Shown one piece after another: positions 17,579 to 26,249 of a stretch of DNA of 64,000 nucleotides; within the stretch, counting starts at the first letter, position 1, and each line of letters opens with the position of its first letter. The translations under genes were made by a program, and so were the position numbers. The stretch is from NCBI RefSeq assembly GCF_042648365.1, contig NZ_JBHRXI010000012.1, positions 124,001 to 188,000 on the forward strand. The letters are read 5' to 3'. The notes below the pieces were generated by a model. It saw only the letters and a list, made by a program, of their open reading frames with translations, was not told the origin of the DNA and did not search any database. This stretch comes from Lutimaribacter_A marinistellae. Lineage in GTDB: Bacteria; Pseudomonadota; Alphaproteobacteria; Rhodobacterales; Rhodobacteraceae.

Positions 17579-18331
17579 TCAGTCGCGATCGGTTACCACG
17601 CCCACGATCGGCCCCAGAGGGAACCCACCATCGGCGCGGTCAATCTGCGGTGCCCAGATGCGCGAGACGTTGCCATCGAAATAGAGGGCATTGGGTGTTT
17701 CAAGAACATCGCGGAAAAAGCTGCCGAACTCGTGGAATGTGACAGCGTTCTGCGAGATGGCAAACACTACACGCTGGCCGTTGGAACCGGTGCCGACCCC
17801 GTTACGGACATAGCGCGAGGTCGAATCGGGCAGGAACCTGGGGTGCAGCTGGCCGTCGATTACCAGCATCGGCCCCGACTGCGTCGCAAACCGGCAGGCG
17901 GGTGATGCAGCTTCGAAGGCAAGCGTTTCGTATACATCGGCGCGGTTCTCGCGGATGCAGAAGACGCCGTTGGGAAGAAGCCCGAAATTGCCGGGGCCGG
18001 GATTGGTGATCAGGCGCATCTCTTCACGCCCGTTCTCGACATAGTGACCCACTGGCGCACGGTCGTCATGATACATCCCTGCATTCATGGCGAATGCCAG
18101 CGCCTTGCCCTCGCCCGCCAGCGCGTCATCGACCGTCGGAAACTGGCCGAGGATGTTCCCCTCCATGTCCCGCAAAAACAGCCGAAGGTCGGAGGCGCCG
18201 GCATCCGTCTCACACACGGTATAGAGATTGCCGGCATGGCTCATCTGTTGGCACTGCACCGTGGATTCGGCGGCATGCGAGCCACCCGCAGCGAACAACG
18301 CCCCGGCCAACACGGACAGGGCGCGCATCAC
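17579..18331 (-). CDS. secreted phosphodiester glycosidase family protein
   Basis: A 250-residue exported protein (signal peptide ending near SHAAES) with the NAGPA/phosphodiester glycosidase domain (DUF2233-like): FAMNAGMYHDDRAPVG, GPGNFGLLPNGVF, ATQSGPMLV and a late ALYFDGNVSRIW segment. Homologues remove GlcNAc caps or act in exopolysaccharide and biofilm contexts; the substrate is unknown here. Its ATG overlaps the rbfA stop, so it is translated from the rbfA message. Convergent with moeA, only two bases apart. Confidence 0.85.
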   Translation of the reverse strand: MMRALSVLAGALFAAGGSHAAESTVQCQQMSHAGNLYTVCETDAGASDLRLFLRDMEGNILGQFPTVDDALAGEGKALAFAMNAGMYHDDRAPVGHYVENGREEMRLITNPGPGNFGLLPNGVFCIRENRADVYETLAFEAASPACRFATQSGPMLVIDGQLHPRFLPDSTSRYVRNGVGTGSNGQRVVFAISQNAVTFHEFGSFFRDVLETPNALYFDGNVSRIWAPQIDRADGGFPLGPIVGVVTDRD

Positions 18332-18723
18332 TCTTCGAGATCGCGGCGCACCGCGTCCTGTTCGAACATGCGGCGCGTGTCGTCGAGCCGATCAAAGGTC
18401 TCGTCGAGCCGGAATCGCAGGTCAGGTGCGAATTTCAGCCCGGTCTTCTTGCCGATGATCCGGCGCAGTTCGCCCTTGTTCCGGGCAAGCAGGTCGATAA
18501 CGTCCTCTTGCCCCTTCCCGCCGAGCGGCAGCACGAAGGCCGTCGCGATCTTGAGGTCGGGCGAGGTGCGCACCTCTCCCACGGTGATCGACATACGATT
18601 GAGCTCGGGGTCGTGGATATCGCCTCGGGCGAGCACCTCGGAGAGGGTGCGGCGGATCACTTCGCCCACGCGCAGCTGGCGCTGGGAGGGGCCCGGTCCG
18701 TCATGAAATTTGTTCTTTGCCAT
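18328..18723 (-). CDS. rbfA: RbfA, 30S ribosome-binding factor
   Basis: Ribosome maturation factor that binds the 16S 5' helix region during late 30S assembly. The 131-residue form from the ATG at 18723 begins MAKNKFHDGPGPSQRQLRVG, the usual alphaproteobacterial N-terminus; an upstream in-frame ATG at 18759 would add 12 unconserved residues. SITVGEVRTSPDLKIATAFV and the KH-like RIIGKKTGLKFAPDLRF are family hallmarks. Divergent from dapB. Confidence 0.93.
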   Translation of the reverse strand: MAKNKFHDGPGPSQRQLRVGEVIRRTLSEVLARGDIHDPELNRMSITVGEVRTSPDLKIATAFVLPLGGKGQEDVIDLLARNKGELRRIIGKKTGLKFAPDLRFRLDETFDRLDDTRRMFEQDAVRRDLEE

Positions 18724-18815
18724 GTCACCCGATCTATGCGCTATGAGATGCTTTGCCAAGCGGGCACGGAGAGGGTAGGAGCCTTTGAGCCTAACGCAAA
18801 ACCACGGAGTTCGCC

Positions 18816-19625
18816 ATGTCCCATCTGCCAGGTATCGCCGTAACCGGGGTCTCGGGCCGCATGGGCCAGATGCTGGTGCGCATCATCGGTGAAAGCTACA
18901 AATGCCGGTTGGTCGGCGCCGTGGAACGGTCGGGGCACGATTGGGTGGGCGCCGACCTGGGCTCGGCGATGGGGGCGGCATCGCTGGGTGTCACTGTGAC
19001 CGACGACCCGCTGGAGGCATTTTCCCAGGCGCAGGCGGTCATCGATTTCACCGCGCCCGAGGCGACGCTGGAGTTTGCCGGTATGGCCGCGCAGGCGCGG
19101 GCGGTGCATGTGATCGGCACGACGGGCATGACAGACGAGCAGATCGCGCGGCTGGAACCCGCAGCCCGGCACGCGGTAATCATACGGGCCGGCAACATGA
19201 GCCTGGGCGTCAACCTGCTGGTGCAATTGACCAAGAAGGTCGCGGCAGCACTGGATGAGGATTTCGATGTCGAAGTGATCGAGGCGCATCACCATCACAA
19301 GGTCGATGCCCCTTCGGGCACGGCACTGATGCTGGGCGAGGCCGCTGCGGAGGGCCGTGGCGTGGCGCTGGCCGACGTCTCGGACCGTGGGCGCGACGGC
19401 ATCACCGGTGCCCGCAAGCGCGGCGATATCGGCTTCTCGGCCATTCGCGGCGGGGACATCGTGGGCGAGCATGACGTGTTGTTCGCCGGTCCAGGTGAGC
19501 GGATCGTCTTGCGCCATCTGGCGACGGACCGTGCGATCTTTGCGCGCGGGGCTCTGAAGGCCGCGCTTTGGGGGCAGGGCAAGGCGCCGGGCCAATACGA
19601 TATGATGGACGTTCTGGGGCTCTGA
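18816..19625 (+). CDS. dapB: 4-hydroxy-tetrahydrodipicolinate reductase
   Basis: NAD(P)H-dependent step of the lysine/diaminopimelate pathway, yielding tetrahydrodipicolinate. 269 residues, the standard length. The dinucleotide fold is GVSGRMGQMLVRII, the catalytic EAHHHHKVDAPSGTA motif is intact, and the end (GLWGQGK-like, here AALWGQGKAPGQYDMMDVL) is typical. The ATG at 18816 follows an ACGGAG box. Divergent from rbfA over about 90 bases. Confidence 0.96.
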   Translation: MSHLPGIAVTGVSGRMGQMLVRIIGESYKCRLVGAVERSGHDWVGADLGSAMGAASLGVTVTDDPLEAFSQAQAVIDFTAPEATLEFAGMAAQARAVHVIGTTGMTDEQIARLEPAARHAVIIRAGNMSLGVNLLVQLTKKVAAALDEDFDVEVIEAHHHHKVDAPSGTALMLGEAAAEGRGVALADVSDRGRDGITGARKRGDIGFSAIRGGDIVGEHDVLFAGPGERIVLRHLATDRAIFARGALKAALWGQGKAPGQYDMMDVLGL

Positions 19626-19732
19626 CTGGGTCGCAGTTTCGTCCGGTCCAGCCGGTTGGACAGGTCCGGATTGATCCGCGATCAGGTTTGTCCCGTATCA
19701 CTCTCATATTCCGACCCCGAAAGGAGAGGATG

Positions 19733-20083
19733 ATGAGACTTTTAGCGATGACACTGTTCGCCGGAATCGCGGCAGCCCCCGCGATGGCCGAGTACAAGAC
19801 GATTGGCGACGTGAACACGTTTCGATCGGTCGTAGAGGGACGCACGCTGACCCGTCCGCTGATCAAGCTGCAGGTGCTGCCGGGCGGCAAGATCACGGGA
19901 ACGGGTGGTGGCGCCGAAGTCAGCGGTAGCTGGGATTGGAAAGGCCAGTATTTCTGCAGGGACCTGAATTGGCGCGGGCGGGACTTGGGCTATAACTGCC
20001 AGACGGTCAGCATCAATGGCGGCAAGATCCGCTTTACCGCCGATCAGGGGCAGGGCGAGTCCGCGGATTTCCGACTGCGCTGA
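19733..20083 (+). CDS. small secreted protein of unknown function
   Basis: A 116-residue protein with a signal peptide (MRLLAMTLFAGIAAAPAMAE) and a mature domain of about 97 residues rich in Gly, with SGSWDWKGQYFCRDLNWRGR and two cysteines (FCRD and YNCQ) that could form a disulfide. ATG at 19730 is immediately followed by ATG at 19733; the AAGGAG box at 19721-19726 is better spaced for the second. I do not recognise a characterised family. It follows dapB by about 107 bases and is convergent with the SDHAF4-like gene. Confidence 0.75.
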   Translation: MRLLAMTLFAGIAAAPAMAEYKTIGDVNTFRSVVEGRTLTRPLIKLQVLPGGKITGTGGGAEVSGSWDWKGQYFCRDLNWRGRDLGYNCQTVSINGGKIRFTADQGQGESADFRLR

Positions 20084-20089
20084 CCGGTT

Positions 20090-20272
20090 TCAGAAATCTA
20101 TGGCGATCCCCTTTTTCTCCCAGTCGCCATAGCGAACAGGCTCGGGCCCGTCTCGACCGCCAAGCTCTTTGGGCAGTGGTTTTGCCTCTGACTCGGCCTT
20201 TTTGCGCCGCTCTTCCGCCTCGGCCAGCGCGCGCTGCGCCGCTGGGGGGATATCGCTGTTGCGGTCCTTCAT
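20090..20272 (-). CDS. DUF1674 protein (succinate dehydrogenase assembly factor 4-like)
   Basis: A 60-residue protein ending in GGRDGPEPVRYGDWEKKGIA followed by IDF, which is the diagnostic C-terminal motif of DUF1674/SDHAF4, a factor that protects the flavinylated succinate dehydrogenase subunit during assembly. The N-terminal half is a charged helix. The ATG at 20272 is chosen because the conserved family is this short; the frame is open further upstream but without homology. It shares an 81-base divergent region with rsmB and is not near any visible sdh genes. Confidence 0.85.
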   Translation of the reverse strand: MKDRNSDIPPAAQRALAEAEERRKKAESEAKPLPKELGGRDGPEPVRYGDWEKKGIAIDF

Positions 20273-20353
20273 CCTCGGGTTCCTTTCCGTTCTTGCGCCT
20301 GATATATCGCGGCTTCTGCCCGTTTCAAAGGCACCACCGGCCGGGATAGCGAC

Positions 20354-21613
20354 ATGACCGATTCGGCACTCGCCGCACGCAAGGCGGCGGTCCACCTTCT
20401 TGACCAAGTGCTGGGCGAAGGACGCCTTATGGCAGAATGCCTCTCGACTGGGGCGCTGGACCACCTTGGACCGCAGGATCGTGCCAGAGCGCAGAGGCTT
20501 GCGGCGGAGACCTTACGGGGGCTTGAGCGGGCCGACAGGATCCTCGCACGTCATTTGCAGAAAGCGCCGCCATTGACCGTTCGCAACGCCCTGCGGCTGG
20601 GCACGATCGAGCTGTCACAGGGAGAGGCCGCGCACGGGGTTGTCAACGCGATGGTCGAGATCGTCGGGCGCCATCGCAAGCACGGCCGTCTCAAGGGGCT
20701 GGTGAACGCGGTTCTGCGCAAGGTGGATGCGGACCTGCCCGAGGCGTGGGAAAAGCTGAGGGTGCCGCGTCTGCCGAAATGGCTGCGAGTGCCTTTGGTC
20801 GCTGCCTGGGGCAGTGAAGCTGTTGCCGGGATGGAGCGCGCGCATTTCGCCGGGGCGCCGCTGGACCTGACGGTCAAGCCGGGCGGGATGACCCCTGACG
20901 GGCAATGGCTGCCAACCGGAACCCTGCGCCTCCATGAGCCCGGTCAGGTTTCCGTCTTACCGGGATACGAGGCCGGGGATTGGTGGGTGCAGGATGTCGC
21001 TGCCGCGGTTGCGGCGCGGGTTTTGGACGCGCGGCCCGGCGAGTCGGTTCTGGACCTGTGTGCAGCGCCGGGCGGCAAAACCCTGCAAATGGCTGCCTCC
21101 GGCGCCAAGGTGACTGCCTTGGACATTTCCGAGGCGCGCTTGACGCGGCTGCGAGAAAATCTTTCGCGAACCCAGCTCGAGGCAGAAGTCGTGGCTGCCG
21201 ACGCGCTGACGCATGAGGGGCGGTACGACGCTGTTTTGCTGGATGCGCCCTGTTCGGCGACCGGTACGATCCGTCGGCACCCAGATCTTCCTCATGCCAA
21301 GGACGGGTCGGAATTCGGTGCGCTCATCGAGCTTCAGGCACAAATGCTGGCGCATGCTTGGGGGCTGGTGAAGCCGGGCGGGCGGCTGGTCTATTGCACC
21401 TGCTCTCTCTTGCCTGATGAGGGTGAGGTTCAGGTCGAAGAAGCATTGAGCCTGTTTGCTGACATGACGGTCGACAAGGCAGCACTCGCCTTACCGGGGA
21501 TTGAATCGGGTTGGATCACCGAAGAAGGCGGCCTGCGCCTTCGGCCCGACTATTGGCCCGAGATACGCGGGATGGACGGGTTCTACATCGCTTGCCTGCG
21601 CAAGGCCGGTTGA
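20354..21613 (+). CDS. rsmB: RsmB-type rRNA (cytosine-5) methyltransferase
   Basis: SAM-dependent m5C methyltransferase of 16S rRNA (C967 in E. coli). 419 residues: an N-terminal NusB-like helical domain (about 1-140), then the catalytic Rossmann domain with LDLCAAPGGKT (SAM loop), LLDAPCSATGTIRRHPD (first Cys) and VYCTCSLLPDEGE (catalytic Cys). PF01189-type signatures are complete. The ATG at 20354 is chosen; there is no strong ribosome-binding site. The heparinase-like gene follows 84 bases later. Confidence 0.93.
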   Translation: MTDSALAARKAAVHLLDQVLGEGRLMAECLSTGALDHLGPQDRARAQRLAAETLRGLERADRILARHLQKAPPLTVRNALRLGTIELSQGEAAHGVVNAMVEIVGRHRKHGRLKGLVNAVLRKVDADLPEAWEKLRVPRLPKWLRVPLVAAWGSEAVAGMERAHFAGAPLDLTVKPGGMTPDGQWLPTGTLRLHEPGQVSVLPGYEAGDWWVQDVAAAVAARVLDARPGESVLDLCAAPGGKTLQMAASGAKVTALDISEARLTRLRENLSRTQLEAEVVAADALTHEGRYDAVLLDAPCSATGTIRRHPDLPHAKDGSEFGALIELQAQMLAHAWGLVKPGGRLVYCTCSLLPDEGEVQVEEALSLFADMTVDKAALALPGIESGWITEEGGLRLRPDYWPEIRGMDGFYIACLRKAG

Positions 21614-21697
21614 GGCCAGTTACACGGTGACTTGGCCGCATTGTGGCGCTAATGTCGGACAAAACGCCGACAGAGCGTACAAAAGAGGCAGTGAGCC

Positions 21698-23443
21698 ATG
21701 TCTAGTCCGAACTCGATGGTCAATCGGTGGACCCGGTTCCAGAACCGGATCCATGCCCGGCTGAGTCGCCGGCACAAATCCGCGACCGCCTTTGTCACGG
21801 CTCCGGAGCCTCGTACCGTTGGCTCCTTTGCTCGCGGACGGCAGTTGGTAGCTGGCAATCTTTTGTTTGCCGGGTATCTGGTCGAGTCGAAGGAGACCGG
21901 CCTGTGGGATGTGAAATCGCCCAGTTCCGCCTTTGATGACGAGCGTCACGGTTTTGTCTGGCTCGACGATCTGGCCGCTGTTGGCGACGGGCCGGCACGC
22001 AAGCAAGCGCAGCAATGGGTTGTTGGCTGGATTGCGGCACATGAGCGAGGTGCAGGAGCCGGGTGGACACCGGAACTGACCGGTCGCCGTGTCATCCGCT
22101 GGATCAACCATGCGCTTTTCTTGTTGCGCGGAGTTGATCCCGAGCAGAGCGATGCGTTCTTTCGTTCGTTGGCACAGCAGACCTGGTTCCTGTCGAAGCG
22201 CTGGCATGCTGCCGCTCCTGGACTGCCTCGATTCGAGGCTTTGACCGGCCTGATCTATGCCGGGCTTGCACTCGAAGGCCTGGAAGAGATGGCCGAGCCC
22301 GCTGTCAAGGCGCTGACCCGCGAATGTGCAAGCCAGATTGATGAACAGGGCGGGCTGCCAACGCGCAATCCCGAAGAATTGCTCGAGGTCTTCACCCTGT
22401 TGATCTGGGCCGAGGCCGCCCTGCACGAGGCTGGCCGCGGTGCCCCGCAGGCACATCACGCTGCCGTTCGCCGGATCGCACCCACGCTGCGAGCGTTGCG
22501 GCATGCTGACGGGGGGCTGGCGCGGTTTCATGGTGGTGGTCGCGGTCTCGAAGGGCGTCTGGATCATGCGCTGGCTGCAAGTGGCGTAAAGCCGTCGATC
22601 TCTGACGGGTTGGCAATGGGGTATGTCAGACTGTCCGGAGCCAGGACGAGCGTGATCGTCGATGCAAGCCCGCCGCCGCGCGGCGCCGCGTCCTATAATG
22701 CGCATGCGTCGACACTTGCATTCGAGCTTACGTCGGGGCGGCGGCCCCTCATCGTGAATTGCGGGTCGGGCGGGTCGTTTGGCACTGAATGGCGGCGCGC
22801 CGGGCGTGCAACCCCGTCACACTCGACACTGTGCCTCGACGGGTATTCCAGCGGAAGACTGTCCGAGCCGGAAAAGGGCAACGGGCGGGAGGCGCTCGTG
22901 GATGGGCCGACTCACGTTCCGCTGGAACGCGAGGAGACCGGAGCCGTCCACAGGTTTCAGGGCGGTCATGATGGCTATGCCAAGGTGTTCGGCCTGACCC
23001 ATGCGCGGACACTGGACCTTGCGCATGACGGCCGAACTCTATCGGGCGAAGACATGCTGCTGGCGATGGATGACGCGGCCAAGCGGCGCTTTGACCGGGC
23101 AATGGACGCGACGATGCTGTCGGGCCTTGGGTACGATGTCCGGTTTCATCTGCATCCCGAGGTTGATGCGGCGATCGACCTTGGCGGCTCGGCGGTTTCT
23201 ATGGCCCTGAAAAGCGGCGAAATCTGGGTGTTCCGTCACGATGGCACAGCCAAGCTGGCCCTGGAGCCGAGTGTTTATCTTGAAAAGGGGCGGTTGAAGC
23301 CGCGGGCAGCGCAGCAAATCATCCTGTCTGGCCGGGCCATGGACTATGCCACGCGCATTCGCTGGAGCTTGAGCAAGGCGCAGGATACCGCCATCGCCAT
23401 CCGCGACCTTCACCGGGATGACCTGTCTTTCGAAGAGACCTGA
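21698..23443 (+). CDS. heparinase II/III family protein
   Basis: A 581-residue protein with an N-terminal alpha/alpha-toroid region (WINHALFLLRGVD, LPRFEALTGLIYAGLALEGL) and a C-terminal beta region of the heparinase II/III type, including SYNAHASTLAFELTSGRRPL and the GCGSGG-like NCGSGGSFGTEWRRAGRATP stretch with SHSTLCLDG. There is no obvious signal peptide, which is common for this roseobacter subgroup next to purH. Polysaccharide lyase activity is suggested by fold only; a role in envelope polymer turnover is possible. Confidence 0.82.
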   Translation: MSSPNSMVNRWTRFQNRIHARLSRRHKSATAFVTAPEPRTVGSFARGRQLVAGNLLFAGYLVESKETGLWDVKSPSSAFDDERHGFVWLDDLAAVGDGPARKQAQQWVVGWIAAHERGAGAGWTPELTGRRVIRWINHALFLLRGVDPEQSDAFFRSLAQQTWFLSKRWHAAAPGLPRFEALTGLIYAGLALEGLEEMAEPAVKALTRECASQIDEQGGLPTRNPEELLEVFTLLIWAEAALHEAGRGAPQAHHAAVRRIAPTLRALRHADGGLARFHGGGRGLEGRLDHALAASGVKPSISDGLAMGYVRLSGARTSVIVDASPPPRGAASYNAHASTLAFELTSGRRPLIVNCGSGGSFGTEWRRAGRATPSHSTLCLDGYSSGRLSEPEKGNGREALVDGPTHVPLEREETGAVHRFQGGHDGYAKVFGLTHARTLDLAHDGRTLSGEDMLLAMDDAAKRRFDRAMDATMLSGLGYDVRFHLHPEVDAAIDLGGSAVSMALKSGEIWVFRHDGTAKLALEPSVYLEKGRLKPRAAQQIILSGRAMDYATRIRWSLSKAQDTAIAIRDLHRDDLSFEET

Positions 23444-23534
23444 CGGATCGCGCGACAAAACTGGCTGTTCAATCCGCCGCGCCTTTGGTTTATGCCGCAT
23501 CGCAGAGGCGGATATCCTGACCTGAGGACCAAAT

Positions 23535-25124
23535 ATGACTGAGCTACTTCCCGTGCGGCGTGCGCTGCTTTCCGTTTCCGACAAGACCGGGCTGGTCGAT
23601 CTGGGCCGTGCCCTGGCCGACCGGGGGGTTGAGCTGCTGTCCACTGGTGGCACGGCAAAGACCTTGCGCGAGGCTGGCCTTGAGGTGCGTGACGTCAGCG
23701 AGGTGACCGGTTTCCCCGAAATGATGGATGGACGCGTAAAGACCCTGCATCCGATGGTTCATGGCGGGCTACTGGCGCTGCGCGACAACGACGCGCATGT
23801 CGCGGCCATGAACGAGCACGGGATCGGCCCGATCGACCTGCTGGTCGTCAACCTCTACCCGTTCGAGGAAACAGTGGCCAAGGGTGCCGAGTATGCGACC
23901 TGTATCGAGAACATAGATATCGGCGGTCCTGCGATGATCCGTGCCGCGGCCAAGAACCACGCCTTCGTCAACGTTGTGGTCGATGTAGAGGATTACAGCG
24001 CGCTGCTCGACGAGATGGAGGAAAACTATGGCAAAACGTCCTACGGCTTCCGTCAATGGCTGTCGCAGATCGCCTATGCCCGGACGGCTGCCTACGACGC
24101 GGCTGTGTCCAACTGGATGGCCGACGCGCTGAAGATCGAGGCACCACGCCGCCGTGCGGTCGCCGGTACGCTGGCCCAGACCTTGCGTTATGGCGAGAAC
24201 CCGCACCAGATGGCGGCCTTCTACCGCGATGGGTCCGCACGCGCGGGCGTTGCAACGGCGCGGCAGGTTCAGGGCAAGGAGTTGAGTTACAACAACATCA
24301 ACGACACCGATGCCGCGTTCGAGCTCGTTTCGGAATTCGCGCCCGAAGATGGTCCTGCTGTCGCCATCATCAAGCACGCCAATCCTTGCGGCGTGGCGCG
24401 CGGCGAAACCCTCTCCGAGGCGTATCGCAAAGCTTTCGATTGCGACCGTACCTCGGCATTTGGCGGGATCGTCGCCCTGAACATGCCGCTGGATGTCGAA
24501 ACGGCCAGGGAGATCACCGAGATATTCACCGAAGTCGTGATTGCACCAGGTGCGTCGGACGAAGCCATCGCCGTGTTCGAAGCCAAGAAGAACCTGCGCC
24601 TGTTGCTGACCGACGGGCTGCCCGATCCGCGCGATCCGGGGTTCGTCACGCGGCAGGTGTCTGGCGGGATGCTGGTACAGGACAAGGATGTCGGCCATCG
24701 CGCGATGGATGACTTGAAAGTCGTGACACAGAAGGCGCCCACCGACGAACAGATGCGCGACCTTCTTTTCGCTTGGAAAGTCGCCAAGCATGTGAAATCG
24801 AACGCTATTGTCTACGTCCGGCAAGGCCAGACCGTGGGGATTGGTGCCGGCCAGATGAGCCGGGTGGACAGCGCCACGATCGCAGGCGTGAAAGCGCAGA
24901 GGATGGCAGAAGTTCTTGGTCTGCTGGAAAGCCCGGCGCAGGGTTCCGCCGTGGCTTCTGACGCGTTCTTCCCCTTCCCCGACGGGTTGCTCGAGGCCGC
25001 CGCGAACGGGGCGAGCTGCGTGATCCAGCCCGGCGGATCCATGCGCGATGAAGAGGTAATCAAAGCCGCCGACGAGGCAGGCCTTGCAATGGTGTTCACT
25101 GGTATGCGGCATTTCCGGCACTGA
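23535..25124 (+). CDS. purH: PurH, AICAR transformylase / IMP cyclohydrolase
   Basis: Bifunctional enzyme of the last two steps of IMP synthesis. 529 residues, the usual length. The N-terminal cyclohydrolase domain has RALLSVSDKTGLVDLGRAL and GRVKTLHPMVHGG; the transformylase domain has RYGENPHQMAAFYRD, KELSYNNINDTDAAFELV, IKHANPCGVA and GIGAGQMSRVDS, the catalytic Lys-His region being intact. Its TGA overlaps the lspA ATG by one base, coupling the two genes. Confidence 0.97.
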   Translation: MTELLPVRRALLSVSDKTGLVDLGRALADRGVELLSTGGTAKTLREAGLEVRDVSEVTGFPEMMDGRVKTLHPMVHGGLLALRDNDAHVAAMNEHGIGPIDLLVVNLYPFEETVAKGAEYATCIENIDIGGPAMIRAAAKNHAFVNVVVDVEDYSALLDEMEENYGKTSYGFRQWLSQIAYARTAAYDAAVSNWMADALKIEAPRRRAVAGTLAQTLRYGENPHQMAAFYRDGSARAGVATARQVQGKELSYNNINDTDAAFELVSEFAPEDGPAVAIIKHANPCGVARGETLSEAYRKAFDCDRTSAFGGIVALNMPLDVETAREITEIFTEVVIAPGASDEAIAVFEAKKNLRLLLTDGLPDPRDPGFVTRQVSGGMLVQDKDVGHRAMDDLKVVTQKAPTDEQMRDLLFAWKVAKHVKSNAIVYVRQGQTVGIGAGQMSRVDSATIAGVKAQRMAEVLGLLESPAQGSAVASDAFFPFPDGLLEAAANGASCVIQPGGSMRDEEVIKAADEAGLAMVFTGMRHFRH

Positions 25125-25597
25125 TGTCCAAGCGGCTACTCCTCTGGGCTGCTGCAGCGGCTTTCGCGCTCGATCAGGTGAGCAAATATGTCGTGATCTA
25201 CGGCATGGACCTGATCGACCGTGGGCAGATTGATCTTCTGCCGCCTTTGCTCGTGTTTCGGTACGGAGAAAACAGGGGCATCAATTTCGGACTGTTCCAG
25301 GGGGAAACCGATCTGACCCGGTGGTTTCTGATCGGCTTGTCCTTGATCATCTGCACGATCGCGATTGTCTGGCTGCGACGTATCCGTGCGACGCCGGCAA
25401 TGCTGATCTGTGGCGGGTTCCTTGTAGGCGGTGCGCTGGGCAATGTGCTGGATCGGCTTGTTTACGGGTATGTGCTGGATTTTCTCAACATGTCCTGTTG
25501 CGGAATTCGCAATCCCTATGTGTTCAACGTCGCGGATATCTTCATCTTTGCGGGTGCCATCGGCCTTGTTCTGCTGGACGGAAAAAAGGGCGGGTGA
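25124..25597 (+). CDS. lspA: LspA, lipoprotein signal peptidase II
   Basis: Inner-membrane aspartyl peptidase that cleaves prolipoprotein signal peptides. 157 residues with four membrane helices. The catalytic aspartates are in YVLDFLNM (Asp119) and FNVADIFI (Asp138), and GALGNVLDRL and FRYGENRGINFG are the other conserved boxes. Starts on the last base of purH's stop. Its products include the several lipoproteins in this window, the nearest being the BamF-like gene 50 bases downstream. Confidence 0.95.
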   Translation: MSKRLLLWAAAAAFALDQVSKYVVIYGMDLIDRGQIDLLPPLLVFRYGENRGINFGLFQGETDLTRWFLIGLSLIICTIAIVWLRRIRATPAMLICGGFLVGGALGNVLDRLVYGYVLDFLNMSCCGIRNPYVFNVADIFIFAGAIGLVLLDGKKGG

Positions 25598-25647
25598 CGC
25601 CCTTTCGGAAATACGCTAGAGATGGCGCAAACCTTTAGGAGTTGAGG

Positions 25648-26169
25648 ATGCGAGGGGCGTTTGGTGCATTTCTGGTTGTGACGGCCGGGCTGGTCGTTTC
25701 CGCCTGTTCCAACGAGGGGCTGCGCCAGATCAGACCTCAGGGCGAGGGTCCGGACGAGTTCGGCGTGATGCCGGTGGAGCCTCTGACCGCACCCGAAGAC
25801 TACGCTTTTCTTCCCGCACCAACGCCAGGCGGGTCTAATCTGACGGATCCCAACCCGCAGGGTGACGCGGTGGATGCATTGGGTGGGCAGCGCACGGCAC
25901 TGGTCGCTACTCAGGGTATCCCAAGTTCGGACGCCGCGCTGGTAAGTGCGGCAAGCCGAAATGGCGTGATTCCAGGCACACGCGAACAACTGGCGGTCGA
26001 AGATGCCGAATTTCGCAAACGTCAATCGCGCCTGACCCGCTTCCGGCTGTTCCCGGTCGACCGTTACGAACAGGCGTATCGTCGGCAGTCGATCGATCCG
26101 TACAATCAGGGTGAGCAATTCCGCCGGAGCGGGTTCAACACCTCGTCCAACCCGCCGCTTAATGAATAA
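25648..26169 (+). CDS. DUF3035 lipoprotein (BamF-like)
   Basis: A 173-residue outer-membrane lipoprotein candidate: signal peptide with lipobox VVSAC, then a Pro-rich low-complexity linker containing PDEFGVMPVEPLTAPEDYAF, the conserved stretch of DUF3035. The Caulobacter member, BamF, co-purifies with the Bam outer-membrane protein assembly complex. The ATG at 25648 follows AGGAG; a TTG two codons earlier is less well placed. Probably co-transcribed with lspA. Confidence 0.85.
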   Translation: MRGAFGAFLVVTAGLVVSACSNEGLRQIRPQGEGPDEFGVMPVEPLTAPEDYAFLPAPTPGGSNLTDPNPQGDAVDALGGQRTALVATQGIPSSDAALVSAASRNGVIPGTREQLAVEDAEFRKRQSRLTRFRLFPVDRYEQAYRRQSIDPYNQGEQFRRSGFNTSSNPPLNE

Positions 26170-26249
26170 TCGTTAATCTTCCTCGCTTCGCCTTGAATGC
26201 GACCGGCTGCGTCGTAGGTTGAACGTCAAGCGACACGGAGGATGGATTT

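Noticed and set aside
23769..25121. 450-codon minus-strand frame opposite purH
   Set aside because: purH is full length with complete catalytic motifs; the opposite frame is compositional.
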